Source of the DNA: Lachnospiraceae bacterium
Lineage (GTDB): Bacteria; Bacillota; Clostridia; Lachnospirales; Lachnospiraceae
Direction of reading: 5' to 3'
DNA: 51,359 nt
NCBI GenBank assembly: GCA_017439665.1
Contig: JAFSIS010000033.1
Span: forward strand, 1 to 51,359
The notes beneath the pieces are model-generated. The model was not told the DNA's origin and made no database searches. It saw nothing but the letters and a program-made list of their open reading frames with translations. Shown piece after piece: positions 8,055 through 17,095 of this stretch. The position numbers were made by a program, and so were the translations under genes. Position 1 is the stretch's first letter, and each line of letters begins with the position of its first letter.

Positions 8055-9611
8055 TTATTTCGTCATTAAAAATAAATCTGAGGTATAATCGATGATCGGC
8101 TCAGCGTGGTAGCCCATCTTTTCCAATGTCTGAACCAGGGTATTGTAGTAGCCGGTCACCAGATAAAACCGTTCGGGCATTCCTTCCGGCCAGATCGTTG
8201 TCTGCAGATAATCGATCCATTCATCTTCTGTAAAATGGGTACTGGCCAGACTCGTATTGATATAATGGGAGTCCAGATAGGATTCATCGTAATTCTCATT
8301 ATGATCCAGATAATAGATGTAGCTTAATCTTTGCAGATAGTCTACAAAGGTAAGCTCATTTACCAGTTCATGTTCATACCAGTAAGCAACGACAGCTCTT
8401 TCATCAGCTTTCCACCAGTGGTTATGTACACGGTAGACCCCATAGCAGCAATAAAGGACTGCTGCGATAAAGATCAGACTTTTTGCTGCCTGATAGGGCA
8501 TCCGGGGCAGTAAAGTCGATAATTCCTGCAAAACCAGGGAAAGCAGGTAGGCCGATACGATGAAAAGCAGAGGCAGGAAGAACAGGCAGTATCTGGTTCC
8601 AAACCAGCCATAGGCATAAAATTTGGTCTTATTGCAGATATAGTATAAAATATAGGTAAATATAGTAGTAAGCAGCAAATAGTTTAAGATGGTATTTTTC
8701 TTACGGACAGCAAGGAAAATGGAAATAATAATCATAGCAAAGGCCAAAATCCACATAAAGATCATCATTCTGGCCCCATCCCTGTCATAATCCAGCATCA
8801 GCCAGTCAAACAGGGTGGTAAAGCCCAGAAAGAAGTCATAAATAAAATTTTTCTTAAATTCCACCGTCTTTTCCAATACCAGGGTACTGATGGGGTTAAT
8901 GGACTGGGGAATCAGGAAGAAAACGACTAAAGGAATACCAGCCAGAACCACGGCTCCCGTATATAATCCCAATGTGGCCTTAAAAAGCTTCTTTTCACCC
9001 AGCTTCAGACAGCGGTACAGAACCTGAAGGGCTGTAGGAACAACGATGAAGACTGCCCCATACTGGGTATATACAGCGGCTACACAGACAAGGGTGAAGG
9101 CGATGATCCGTTTTAAGGTTGCTTTTTCCAGAACCAGGATAAAGCAGTAGATGACCCAGAAAAGAAGAGGAAGCAAAAGGGCATATTCAGCTGCTTCCTT
9201 CACATAATACTGAACCTGGTACATGCTGGAAAAAACAATGGCAGATGTGAAGGCGAACCAGCGGTTGGCCAGCTTTCTCATAATAAAGTAAATAGCCACA
9301 ACAGATCCCAGGCAGAAGACTACGCTGGAAAATCTAAGCCAGAATTCTGTGTCGCGGATCAGGCGCCAGATACCGATCAGACAGCTGTAGAGAGGAGGCT
9401 GTTGCTGCATGGTGATCATTCGTTCATGCATGGAAGCAGCCTCTGTAACATTGGGGATGGGTGCATTGGAAAAAAAGGAAGTATAGTATTCTGTCATTTC
9501 GTCGCCCCACAAAGGAGCCTGTAAAAACTTATATAAAGACAGAAGGAAATAATAGATGATTGCTATGGCCAGAAGCAGCCACTCAGGAAGTTCTTTCAAT
9601 TTCTTGATCAT
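8055..9611 (-). CDS. GT39/ArnT-like membrane glycosyltransferase
   Basis: About 518 residues. After the first membrane helix comes LWGDEMTEYY, the Asp-Glu pair of the first outer loop that is catalytic in PMT/ArnT-type GT-C enzymes. QQQPPLYS follows, matching the family's xPPL(Y/F) motif. Ten or so membrane segments and a C-terminal soluble domain of about 130 residues complete it. It probably uses a polyprenyl-phosphate sugar donor. I placed the start at the second methionine (MIKKLKEL) because a GGGTCAGG stretch precedes it; the upstream ATG at 9632 adds seven residues but has no ribosome site. It has its own promoter, back-to-back with that of the next operon. Confidence 0.8.
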   Translation of the reverse strand: MIKKLKELPEWLLLAIAIIYYFLLSLYKFLQAPLWGDEMTEYYTSFFSNAPIPNVTEAASMHERMITMQQQPPLYSCLIGIWRLIRDTEFWLRFSSVVFCLGSVVAIYFIMRKLANRWFAFTSAIVFSSMYQVQYYVKEAAEYALLLPLLFWVIYCFILVLEKATLKRIIAFTLVCVAAVYTQYGAVFIVVPTALQVLYRCLKLGEKKLFKATLGLYTGAVVLAGIPLVVFFLIPQSINPISTLVLEKTVEFKKNFIYDFFLGFTTLFDWLMLDYDRDGARMMIFMWILAFAMIIISIFLAVRKKNTILNYLLLTTIFTYILYYICNKTKFYAYGWFGTRYCLFFLPLLFIVSAYLLSLVLQELSTLLPRMPYQAAKSLIFIAAVLYCCYGVYRVHNHWWKADERAVVAYWYEHELVNELTFVDYLQRLSYIYYLDHNENYDESYLDSHYINTSLASTHFTEDEWIDYLQTTIWPEGMPERFYLVTGYYNTLVQTLEKMGYHAEPIIDYTSDLFLMTK

Positions 9612-9663
9612 TTTTTTACCTGACCCTTTCATTTATATATAGAAAATAGTATAATTCTGTAGA

Positions 9664-9692
9664 ATTATACCACCTGTACCGGGAATTGACAA
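9664..9692 (-). promoter_or_regulatory. Promoter of the reverse GT39-like gene
   Basis: On the reverse strand: -35 TTGTCA (9687-9692), a 17-base spacer and a perfect TATAAT -10 (9664-9669). The start codon follows about 50 bases on. Its -35 box overlaps the -35 box of the forward promoter. Confidence 0.75.
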
Positions 9693-9714
9693 ACATAATG
9701 TGGTTGTCTAAAAT
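9686..9714 (+). promoter_or_regulatory. Promoter of the long forward glycan operon
   Basis: A consensus TTGACA at 9686-9691, a 17-base spacer and TAAAAT at 9709-9714. It is the only strong forward promoter seen before the run of closely spaced genes from 9802 to 25883. It shares five bases of its -35 box with the reverse promoter. Confidence 0.8.
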
Positions 9715-9801
9715 AAATGAGACTTAAGGGGAAGAGATTGATTTTCAGGCAGCAGAAACATGCCATAGAAGAAACGTATCAGTGAGGGGTGATTTGCCGA
9801 A

Positions 9802-10995
9802 ATGAACAGGGAATATGACAAGATAATCATCGGTGCCGGTCTGTATGGCCTTTATGCAGCCCTTTATTCGGCGAATAAGGGGGAAAAGGTTCTGGTTCTG
9901 GAATATGACCGAACCCCCTTTGGGAGAGCCACTTATATTAATCAGGCCAGAGTGCATATGGGCTACCATTACCCCAGAAGTCTGACGACGGCAGTGAAGT
10001 CGGCGGGCTATTTCAAACGTTTTGTGGAAGATTATGGTTTTTGCATACATTCAGCCTTTGACCAGGTTTATGCCACCTCAAACAAGTTCTCCTGGACCGA
10101 TGGGGAGCAGTTTAAAGAATTCTGCCGGGCGGCAGGAATACGCTGTGATGAATTGCCACCCTCCCGTTACTTTAAGCCGGGAATGTGCGATGGTGCTTTT
10201 TTAACCCAGGAATACACCTATGATGCGAAGATTCTGCAGGGCTATTTTACGGATCAGCTGAAGGATAAAAGGAATGTAACCCTTCTTTACGGAGTCAGGA
10301 TAGGGGAGATCCTAAGAGAAGACAGGCACTTCATCCTCAGTCTGAACAGGGACGAAGGAAGGGGAGAAAAAGAATATTATTCAGCCCCCTTTGTATTAAA
10401 TGCCACCTATGCTTCGGTGAATCAGATCCTGAATAAGCTTGAAAATGTGGAGATGGAAAACTTTGCCATCAAGTATGAGCTTTGTGAGATCATTCTCTGT
10501 GAGCCCTCTGATGTCCTGAAAAATATCGGTATTACGGTAATGGACGGTCCCTTTTTCTCCATTATGCCCTTTGGAAAAACCGGGCTGCATTCCCTTACCT
10601 CAGTAACCTTTACGCCCCATGTGACCTCTTATGAAAGCCTGCCTACTTTCAGCTGTCAGAAACGACTTTCTGAAAAGGCGTGCGGAAGGGACGCTCACAG
10701 CGGGCAGGAAGCAGGAATGGTCTGTACGCCTGAGAATCTGGCCAACTGTAACCTCTGTGTGGCAAAACCTCAGTCAGCCTGGAAATATATGTCCCATCTG
10801 GCAGATAAATATCTGCTGAAGGAGTATGGATATCGATATAAGGAATCGTTATATTCCATGAAACCGATCCTGAAATCTTCTGAGGTGGATGATTCCCGGC
10901 CAACTGCCATCAGGGTGTTGTGTCAGGAGCCGACCTTTATCAGTGTCTTGTCGGGGAAAATCAATACCGTCTATGATCTGGATGAGTATTTGTAG
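9802..10995 (+). CDS. FAD-dependent oxidoreductase (DAO-like)
   Basis: A 397-residue protein opening with a Rossmann dinucleotide motif, IIIGAGLYGLYAAL (GxGxxG, residues 9-22), then LVLEYDRTPFG, where the acidic residue would bind the FAD ribose. RVHMGYHYPRS around residues 50-60 and a C-terminal FISVLSGKINTVYDLDEYL are typical of DAO-superfamily oxidases found in polysaccharide clusters. It has no signal peptide, so it acts in the cytoplasm. It heads an operon of GT2, GtrII, aminotransferase and GtrA genes. Oxidising a sugar hydroxyl for later transamination would fit that setting, but this is an inference. Confidence 0.8.
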   Translation: MNREYDKIIIGAGLYGLYAALYSANKGEKVLVLEYDRTPFGRATYINQARVHMGYHYPRSLTTAVKSAGYFKRFVEDYGFCIHSAFDQVYATSNKFSWTDGEQFKEFCRAAGIRCDELPPSRYFKPGMCDGAFLTQEYTYDAKILQGYFTDQLKDKRNVTLLYGVRIGEILREDRHFILSLNRDEGRGEKEYYSAPFVLNATYASVNQILNKLENVEMENFAIKYELCEIILCEPSDVLKNIGITVMDGPFFSIMPFGKTGLHSLTSVTFTPHVTSYESLPTFSCQKRLSEKACGRDAHSGQEAGMVCTPENLANCNLCVAKPQSAWKYMSHLADKYLLKEYGYRYKESLYSMKPILKSSEVDDSRPTAIRVLCQEPTFISVLSGKINTVYDLDEYL

Positions 10996-11066
10996 CAGAA
11001 GGATATGAGTTTATCTGAAAGGAGTCTGCCGTCTTTTGACAAGGGGCGGCCGGGGATAACAAAAGA

Positions 11067-12017
11067 GTGGAAACAGGAAAAAAAGAGAAAAAATTCATCT
11101 CGCTGGTAGTCTACCTCCATAACGAGGAGTATCAGATCGTACCTTTTATGGAAAAAATCGTTCCTCTGATCGATACTCATTTTGAAGATTTTGAGTTGAT
11201 CTGTGTGGATGATGGCTGTACCGACGGAACCATAGAGGAGTTGAAAACTTACCTGGAAAAGAACAATCTTTCAGTCATGGTCAATATTATCCATATGAGC
11301 TTTCATCATGGGTTGGAAAGTGCCATGAATGCCGGAAGAGATCTGGCTATAGGTGATTTTATCTATGAATTTGATACGGTCAGAATCGATTATTCTCCTG
11401 AAAGTATTATGCAGGTTTATGAGCGACTGCTGGAAGGCTATGATATTGTGGCAGCGGGAACTACCGACCGTGTCCGTTTCACCTCCCGGTGTTTTTATCG
11501 GTTATACAATAAGACCAGTAAAGGAAAAGGAATCATCGGTCCGGAGACCTTCCGCATCGTATCCAGAAGGGCAGTCAATCGGATAAAATCCATGGGGCAG
11601 TATATTCCTTACCGTAAGGCGGTATATGCCAACTGCGGATTGAAAATGGATGTGATCTATTATCGACAGGAAGGAGAGTCTGCGGGCAGTAAAAAAGTGG
11701 GAACCGGAGAAAGAGCTTCTCTGGCGCTGGATTCCTTCATCTATTTTACCAATGTGATGGAGCGCCTGTCTCTGATCGCCAGTTGTATCTTTTTGCTGAT
11801 CACCGTGGGAATGGGAGTCTACATTCTGTGGGATTTTTTAATGGGAATATCCATTGTGGAGGGATGGCTTTCCACGATGACCTTCCTGGCCTTTGGCTTT
11901 TTCGGTGTATTTGCCCTGCTTACGATTGTGTTAAAATATCTGTCGGTACTGCTGAATCTGATCTTTAAGCAGCAACGCTATCTGATTTCGGATATAGAAA
12001 AGGTGGTAAAAGAGTGA
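11067..12017 (+). CDS. GT2 glycosyltransferase with C-terminal membrane helices (polyprenyl-phosphate sugar synthase type)
   Basis: 316 residues. The GT-A fold starts with LVVYLHNEE; CVDDGCTDGT carries the nucleotide-binding Asp, and FDTVRID takes the place of the usual DxD motif (FEFDTV here, so the DxD is altered). Two hydrophobic segments near 235-255 and 265-290 give the GtrB/DPM1 layout, in which a sugar nucleotide is loaded onto polyprenyl phosphate at the inner membrane face. The start is GTG with a weak ribosome site; no other methionine lies nearby. It overlaps the GtrII-like gene by four bases, so the two are probably a donor-synthase and transferase pair. Confidence 0.8.
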   Translation: METGKKEKKFISLVVYLHNEEYQIVPFMEKIVPLIDTHFEDFELICVDDGCTDGTIEELKTYLEKNNLSVMVNIIHMSFHHGLESAMNAGRDLAIGDFIYEFDTVRIDYSPESIMQVYERLLEGYDIVAAGTTDRVRFTSRCFYRLYNKTSKGKGIIGPETFRIVSRRAVNRIKSMGQYIPYRKAVYANCGLKMDVIYYRQEGESAGSKKVGTGERASLALDSFIYFTNVMERLSLIASCIFLLITVGMGVYILWDFLMGISIVEGWLSTMTFLAFGFFGVFALLTIVLKYLSVLLNLIFKQQRYLISDIEKVVKE

Positions 12018-13507
12018 AGAAAGAAGGAATAAGAAAGATACTGAAAGTAATAAACAAACAGCAATTATTTCTTATACTTGTACTGACTTTGATCTTTTTT
12101 GGAATCAACTGGACAATCGAATACGAAACAGACACCTATGCAACCTTTCAGGAAAAAGGGACATGGGAATGGATGCTGTATGAAAATGGGCGTTTGTTCA
12201 GTGCCCTGGTCTATTATCTCTTTGAAACGCTGGAGGTTCCGGGAGCATATATTTATAAGATATCCTATCTTGCTGCTGTATTTTTTTTAGTACTGAGTTT
12301 ATCTTTGCTGGCAAGGATTCTGATTGGTTTTCAGGAAGATAAAAAGAGAGATGACAGGAGCTGTGTTTTGCTTGCCTTCTTTACTGTTGCCAATTACTAT
12401 ATCGTTGAATACTTTCTTTTTATCGAGAAAGGTCTGTTCTTATTTGCCATTTTTTTGTGTACTTTGGCCTGTTGGTTTACAATAGATTTTTTTCGGGAGA
12501 GAAAGAAGACAGCTCTTGCAGGTACTTATATTTGTCTTTTGCTGGCAGTCAATATTTATCAGATCATTCCCGGCTACTATGTAGTGCTGTGCCTGCCTTT
12601 TATTTTATATTTTTCTAATGATATAAAAAGCTTTCTTAAAAATAATTTGGTGGTAGCCTTGGCTTATGGGCTTCCCATGCTGCTGGGGCTGGTAATCACC
12701 AGGGGTTTTTTGGGGAGTTCAAGGATTGATAGTCTGACAAATCTACCGAAGACACTGAAAGAAACCGGGGAAATGTTTCTCAGAATTACCTTTTCCGATT
12801 GGTATCATATACCTGGCCGGGTATTTGTGGGGATACCTATAATTGTTACGATAGTTTTTGCAGTCTACATTTATACGTTGAAACAGAAAAGAGGTGTGCA
12901 CATTCTGGGATATTGCTATCTCATTGTGGGCACGGGCTTTGTGGCATTTTTCCCCTTTTTAATGGGAGTAACCACCAAATATTCTCCAAGAACCCTTTAT
13001 CCATATGGGGTGTTGGGAGGAATCTTACTGATCTACCTTGTCCTGATTTCTTCTGATGGTGGAGGAAGGATAGTAAGACAGCTGGTTAAACCTTCCCTGT
13101 ATTTTATCCTGATCGCAGGCTTGATAATACAGTATACAGATATACAGTCGGTCTTTATTGAACGCTATAAAACGAACCAGGCAGATTATTATTATTGTCA
13201 GATTTTAGAAGGCCGGATCAAGGCCTATGAAGAAGAGAGTGGAATGACTATTGATACGATCTGCTTTTATCGGGATGCATCGGAAACCTGGTGGGAGAGA
13301 GGTTATGATCATACCGAGCTGAATACACGTGCACAGGCAGTTGGATGGGGAAATCTGAATGCTATCAACCTGTATCTGGGAAAAGATTATCAAAAAGGAG
13401 AAAAGCTTTCTGAATATGAGCAATATTTTCAGAAACTGAATTGGGATACCTGGTCCGAAGAACAGTTGATTTTTCAGGATACTACTTTGCATTTGTGTAT
13501 ATATTAG
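12014..13507 (+). CDS. GtrII-type glucosyltransferase-domain membrane protein
   Basis: 497 residues starting at GTG in a GTGA overlap with the preceding GT2 gene. After the first membrane helix come an acidic segment (YETDTYATF) and MLYENGRLFSALVYYLFE, the NGR-type motif of the Glucos_trans_II (GtrII) family, which transfers sugars from lipid carriers to surface polysaccharide. About ten membrane segments follow, then a soluble C-terminal tail. Base composition is clearly more AT-rich than in the genes on either side, a sign of separate acquisition. The sugar is unknown. Confidence 0.75.
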   Translation: MKKEGIRKILKVINKQQLFLILVLTLIFFGINWTIEYETDTYATFQEKGTWEWMLYENGRLFSALVYYLFETLEVPGAYIYKISYLAAVFFLVLSLSLLARILIGFQEDKKRDDRSCVLLAFFTVANYYIVEYFLFIEKGLFLFAIFLCTLACWFTIDFFRERKKTALAGTYICLLLAVNIYQIIPGYYVVLCLPFILYFSNDIKSFLKNNLVVALAYGLPMLLGLVITRGFLGSSRIDSLTNLPKTLKETGEMFLRITFSDWYHIPGRVFVGIPIIVTIVFAVYIYTLKQKRGVHILGYCYLIVGTGFVAFFPFLMGVTTKYSPRTLYPYGVLGGILLIYLVLISSDGGGRIVRQLVKPSLYFILIAGLIIQYTDIQSVFIERYKTNQADYYYCQILEGRIKAYEEESGMTIDTICFYRDASETWWERGYDHTELNTRAQAVGWGNLNAINLYLGKDYQKGEKLSEYEQYFQKLNWDTWSEEQLIFQDTTLHLCIY

Positions 13508-13599
13508 CTCTTTAAAAATAGAAGAAACTGTTTCTGTTTCAAGTATGTGAGTATATTGAAAAATAGTTTTATACAGATAGATTTTACAGGAGTAATTAA

Positions 13600-14367
13600 A
13601 TGATGAAAAAAGAAGCGATCAGTATTACTCTGCTGTTTCCGGTGTTGAATGAACGGCTTCGATTGGAAAAGGGAATAAGGCAGACCATGAAGTATATGCG
13701 GGAAAATGTGACCATCCCCTATCAGCTTCTGATCCTGGATAACGGTTCCACAGATGAGACGCCCCAAATTGGAAAAAAGCTGGAAAAAGAGTATCCTCAG
13801 GTCCGCTATGTCCAGGTAGGCGAGCGGGGAGTAGGGGTGGCCTTCCGCAAAGGGATTGAGCTGAATGAGAGTGAGATCGTAGGGTATATGGATATTGACC
13901 TTTCCACGGATCTGAAATATCTGGGAAAAACGATCCACATGTTTGAAACCCTTCCCCAGCTGGATTATGTGAACGGAAGCAGGTTCAGTAAGCAGTCGGA
14001 TACCAGAGGAAGGAAATGGTACAGAAAGATTACCTCTGCAGGGCTGGTTTTTCTACTGAAGACTATCTTTGGCATGAAATCCACGGATGCAGTCTGCGGC
14101 TTTACCTTTTTAAGAAAAGAAGCGGCAGAGCGTCTGGTGAGAGAAAGCAGCAGGGAAAATGGCTGGTTCTACACCATAGAGTTTCTGCTTCGGGCAGAAC
14201 GTGACGGAATGAATATCTGTGACCTGCCGGTAGAATGGCAGGAGGATTATAATACGACGGTAAAAATCGCCAAAACGGTAAAAAATTACCTGGTACAGAT
14301 CTATAAATTAAAGAAGGCCTTCAGGCAGGAGGACCGGGGTACTGGCCGCAGCAGAAAATCCTTATAA
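13600..14367 (+). CDS. GT2 glycosyltransferase, dolichyl/polyprenyl-phosphate sugar synthase-like, no membrane helices
   Basis: 255 residues. Motifs in order: FPVLNERLRL at the N-terminus, LDNGSTDETP near 47-56, GVAFRKGI near 82, and MDIDLSTDL near 93, which holds the DxD metal site. W(Q/E)-containing sequence near 210 closes the catalytic domain. No membrane segment is visible, so it resembles soluble DPM-type synthases. AGGAG seven bases before the ATG supports the start. It lies upstream of the aminotransferase and a GtrA-like protein, which could flip the lipid-linked product. Confidence 0.85.
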   Translation: MMKKEAISITLLFPVLNERLRLEKGIRQTMKYMRENVTIPYQLLILDNGSTDETPQIGKKLEKEYPQVRYVQVGERGVGVAFRKGIELNESEIVGYMDIDLSTDLKYLGKTIHMFETLPQLDYVNGSRFSKQSDTRGRKWYRKITSAGLVFLLKTIFGMKSTDAVCGFTFLRKEAAERLVRESSRENGWFYTIEFLLRAERDGMNICDLPVEWQEDYNTTVKIAKTVKNYLVQIYKLKKAFRQEDRGTGRSRKSL

Positions 14368-14436
14368 GAAAAAGAGGGCTGTCATACAAAGTCTTTATGA
14401 GAAAAGGCTGCCGGGGCAGCAGAATGGAGAGAGAAG

Positions 14437-15537
14437 ATGTTAAAAAGAATTGATCTGACCCGTGACTATCGGGCCCATCAGGAAGAATATCTGGATGCCA
14501 TCAGAAAGGTTTGTGAGGAGACGGCCTTTTCCGGCGGGAAATATGCAGATTTATTTGATCAGGAGTTTGCTGCCTACTGTAATATGCCCTATGCCGCAGG
14601 AGTGAATAACGGAACCACGGCCCTCCACTGTGCCATGCTGGCTTTGGGAATTGGAGAAGGGGATGAGGTTATTGTCCCGGCCAATACCTATATCGCCACA
14701 GCCTGGGGAGTGAGCTATACCGGGGCAACGCCTGTATTCGTGGATTGTACTGCGGATACCTGGGAGATCGATCCGGATAAGATTGAGGAAAAGATCACAG
14801 AAAAGACCAGGGCCATTATCGGTGTCCATCTTTACGGCCAGCCCTTTGAAGTGAATCGGGTGAAGGCCATTGCCAGAAAGCATAATCTCTATGTGGTAGA
14901 GGACTGTGCCCAGTCCCACGGTGCCCTTTATGAAGGTAAAATTGCCGGAAGTCTGGTGGATATGGGCTGCTTCAGCTTCTATCCCGGGAAAAATCTCTAT
15001 GCCTTCGGTGAGGGAGGAAGTGTGACCTGCCATAAGAAGGAGCATTATGATGCCATCACCGTGTTGAAGAATCAGGGCTGTCAGACCAGATATTACCATG
15101 ACGTGATCGGCTATAATTATCGTCTTGAGGGGATTCAGGGAGCGGTTTTAAGTGTCAGCTTAAAGTATCTTCCCGAATGGACACGAAGAAGGCAGGAGAT
15201 CGGAGAGAGATATATCCGGGAAATCACCAATCCTCTTTTTACCATGCAGGCTCATCCTGAAAATACTACACCGGTGTACCATCTTTTTGTAGTGACCGTA
15301 GAGGATCCTGAACATTTCCTGGCTTATATGGCTGAGAGGGAGATCGAGTGCAACCGCCACTATCCCGTACCCTGCCATCTGCAGAAGGCCTATGCCCATC
15401 TGGGTTATCAGGAAGGGGACTGCCCCAATGCGGAGTATCTTGCCTCCCATTGCGCCACCCTGCCTCTTTTCCCCGAGATGACCGAAGAGGAAGTGGAGCT
15501 GGTGATCAAAGCCTGCAATGAATATAAAGGAGAATAG
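14437..15537 (+). CDS. DegT/DnrJ/EryC1/StrS-family PLP-dependent sugar aminotransferase
   Basis: 366 residues, normal family length. It transfers an amino group, usually from glutamate, to a keto-sugar nucleotide. ANTYIATAWG near residue 85 binds PLP phosphate. VEDCAQSHGA near 155 carries the Asp that contacts the pyridine ring, and the SFYPGKNLYAFGEGG segment holds the PLP lysine at K185. GGAGAGAG lies seven bases upstream of the ATG. No dehydratase or obvious keto-sugar former lies next to it; the FAD oxidoreductase earlier in the operon is one candidate supplier. The exact sugar cannot be read from sequence. Confidence 0.9.
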   Translation: MLKRIDLTRDYRAHQEEYLDAIRKVCEETAFSGGKYADLFDQEFAAYCNMPYAAGVNNGTTALHCAMLALGIGEGDEVIVPANTYIATAWGVSYTGATPVFVDCTADTWEIDPDKIEEKITEKTRAIIGVHLYGQPFEVNRVKAIARKHNLYVVEDCAQSHGALYEGKIAGSLVDMGCFSFYPGKNLYAFGEGGSVTCHKKEHYDAITVLKNQGCQTRYYHDVIGYNYRLEGIQGAVLSVSLKYLPEWTRRRQEIGERYIREITNPLFTMQAHPENTTPVYHLFVVTVEDPEHFLAYMAEREIECNRHYPVPCHLQKAYAHLGYQEGDCPNAEYLASHCATLPLFPEMTEEEVELVIKACNEYKGE

Positions 15538-15575
15538 GCTGACGTTTTGTGACGGCGGTCTGAACGAGCAGTAGG

Positions 15576-15992
15576 ATGAATTGGATCAAAAAGATTTTTG
15601 CCCTGGAACAGAGCCGTTTCATCGTGGTCGGTGTAATGAATACGCTGATCGGAATGGCAGCCATGTTCATTGCCTATAATGTATTCCATATGGGCTACTG
15701 GCTTTCCAGTGCAATGGACTATATTATCGGCAGTATTTTCAGCTATTTTGCCAATAAGTATTTTACCTTTAAATCAGAGAAAAAATCGGGCAGAGAAGTG
15801 GTGCGCTTTGTGATCAACATTCTTGTGTGTTATTTCCTTGCCTACAGCATTGCACAGCCAGCCATGGGAGTCCTTCTGGGCAGTATGGAGCTTTCCGTAT
15901 CCGCATTTGAACAGATCAGTATGCTCTTTGGCATGTGCATTTTTGTGGTACTGAACTATTTCGGGCAGAAGTTTTTTGTGTTCAGGAAATAA
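15576..15992 (+). CDS. GtrA-family membrane protein
   Basis: 138 residues with four membrane helices, the standard GtrA size. The early helix pair around FIVVGVMNTLIGMA and the FANKYFTFKSE loop near residues 60-70, followed by a matching YFGQKFFVFRK end, are characteristic of the family. GtrA proteins are thought to flip polyprenyl-phosphate-linked sugars across the membrane or to form complexes with GtrB-like synthases. The gene follows an aminotransferase and a DPM-like GT2, so its cargo may be an amino sugar. The ribosome site is weak. Confidence 0.88.
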   Translation: MNWIKKIFALEQSRFIVVGVMNTLIGMAAMFIAYNVFHMGYWLSSAMDYIIGSIFSYFANKYFTFKSEKKSGREVVRFVINILVCYFLAYSIAQPAMGVLLGSMELSVSAFEQISMLFGMCIFVVLNYFGQKFFVFRK

Positions 15993-16030
15993 CCCGAAAA
16001 GTGAAGAAGAGATTGAAAAATGGGTGGTAA

Positions 16031-17095
16031 ATGACGACAGTGATCAAGAAAAAGGTTCTGATGATCGGGCCGGCCCGGTCGGTGAAAGGCGGTGTTTCTG
16101 CCGTAGTCAACGACTATTACCGTGCAGGGCTGGATAAACAGATAGAGTTGGCCTATATCGGAACCATGGAAGATGGAAGTAAGTGGCATAAGCTTCTGGT
16201 GGCCGTAAAGGCATTATTGACGTTTCTTGTTTCCGTCAATAAATTTGATATTGTGCATATCCATATGGCCTCCGATTCCAGCATATATCGAAAGATGCCC
16301 TTTATCTGGATTGCCTGTTGGAAGCATAAGAAGATCATCATCCATCAGCATGGGGGAAATTTCAGGGAGTTTTATTTTGAACACTGTGGAAGCTTCAGGC
16401 AGAAACTGATCAGAAAAACCCTGAACCGCGGGGATAAGCTTCTGGTGATCGCACCTTATCTTCGGGAGATTTTTGCGCAGCTTGTGGAGGAGAGTAAGCT
16501 GGTGTTTTTTCCCAATGCCATCCCTGTACCTTCCGGGATAGAGAAAAGCTATGACGGACAGGATATTCTTTTTCTGGGCAGAATGTGCAAAGAAAAAGGG
16601 ATAGAGGAATTATTGGATGCCTGCAGAGTACTGCAGAAGGAATTTCCGAAGCTTCAACTGTATCTGGGAGGAATTTGGGAAGATGAGGGCTTAAAGAAAA
16701 AAGCAGATGCTCTGGGAAGCCGGGTCCATCAGTTAGGCTGGATCAATACAGAGGAAAAGGAGCAGTATCTGCGAACCTGCAATATCTTCGTTCTGCCTTC
16801 TTATTTTGAGGGACATCCGATGTCTCTGCTGGAGGGAATGGCCTTTCAATGTGCCTGTGTGGGAACGGATATCGGGGGAATTTCCCAGATGATCACGGAT
16901 GAAGAAAATGGACTTCTTATTCCGGTAAAAGATGAAAAAGCTTTGGAAGAAGCCTTAAGGCGGCTTTTATCAGACCGCAGTCTGCAGGAAAAGCTGGGCC
17001 GGGCAGCAGGCAGAAAGATAGAACAGGAATATAATCTGGAAAAGAATTTGCTGAAGCTTTTGGAAGTTTACAGATTTGGAGATGAAGATGCTTGA
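16031..17095 (+). CDS. GT4-family glycosyltransferase
   Basis: 354 residues with the GT-B two-domain fold. The N-terminal domain starts with GPARSVKGGVSAVV (a Gly-rich loop) and includes HQHGGNFREFY. The C-terminal domain begins at LFLGRMCKEKGIEELL near 180 and holds SYFEGHPMSLLEGMA near 255-270, the E-x7-E donor-binding signature of retaining GT4 enzymes. It is a cytoplasmic enzyme that adds a sugar from a nucleotide donor to a growing lipid-linked saccharide. The end overlaps the following membrane protein gene. Confidence 0.88.
   Translation: MTTVIKKKVLMIGPARSVKGGVSAVVNDYYRAGLDKQIELAYIGTMEDGSKWHKLLVAVKALLTFLVSVNKFDIVHIHMASDSSIYRKMPFIWIACWKHKKIIIHQHGGNFREFYFEHCGSFRQKLIRKTLNRGDKLLVIAPYLREIFAQLVEESKLVFFPNAIPVPSGIEKSYDGQDILFLGRMCKEKGIEELLDACRVLQKEFPKLQLYLGGIWEDEGLKKKADALGSRVHQLGWINTEEKEQYLRTCNIFVLPSYFEGHPMSLLEGMAFQCACVGTDIGGISQMITDEENGLLIPVKDEKALEEALRRLLSDRSLQEKLGRAAGRKIEQEYNLEKNLLKLLEVYRFGDEDA

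Noticed and set aside
14411..14425. GCTGC/GCAGC hairpin before the aminotransferase gene as a terminator
   Set aside because: Very short stem without a T run, inside a closely spaced operon.
14551..15099. Reverse-strand open frame of 182 codons opposite the DegT aminotransferase
   Set aside because: The forward gene has full PLP-enzyme motifs; the reverse product resembles no protein family.
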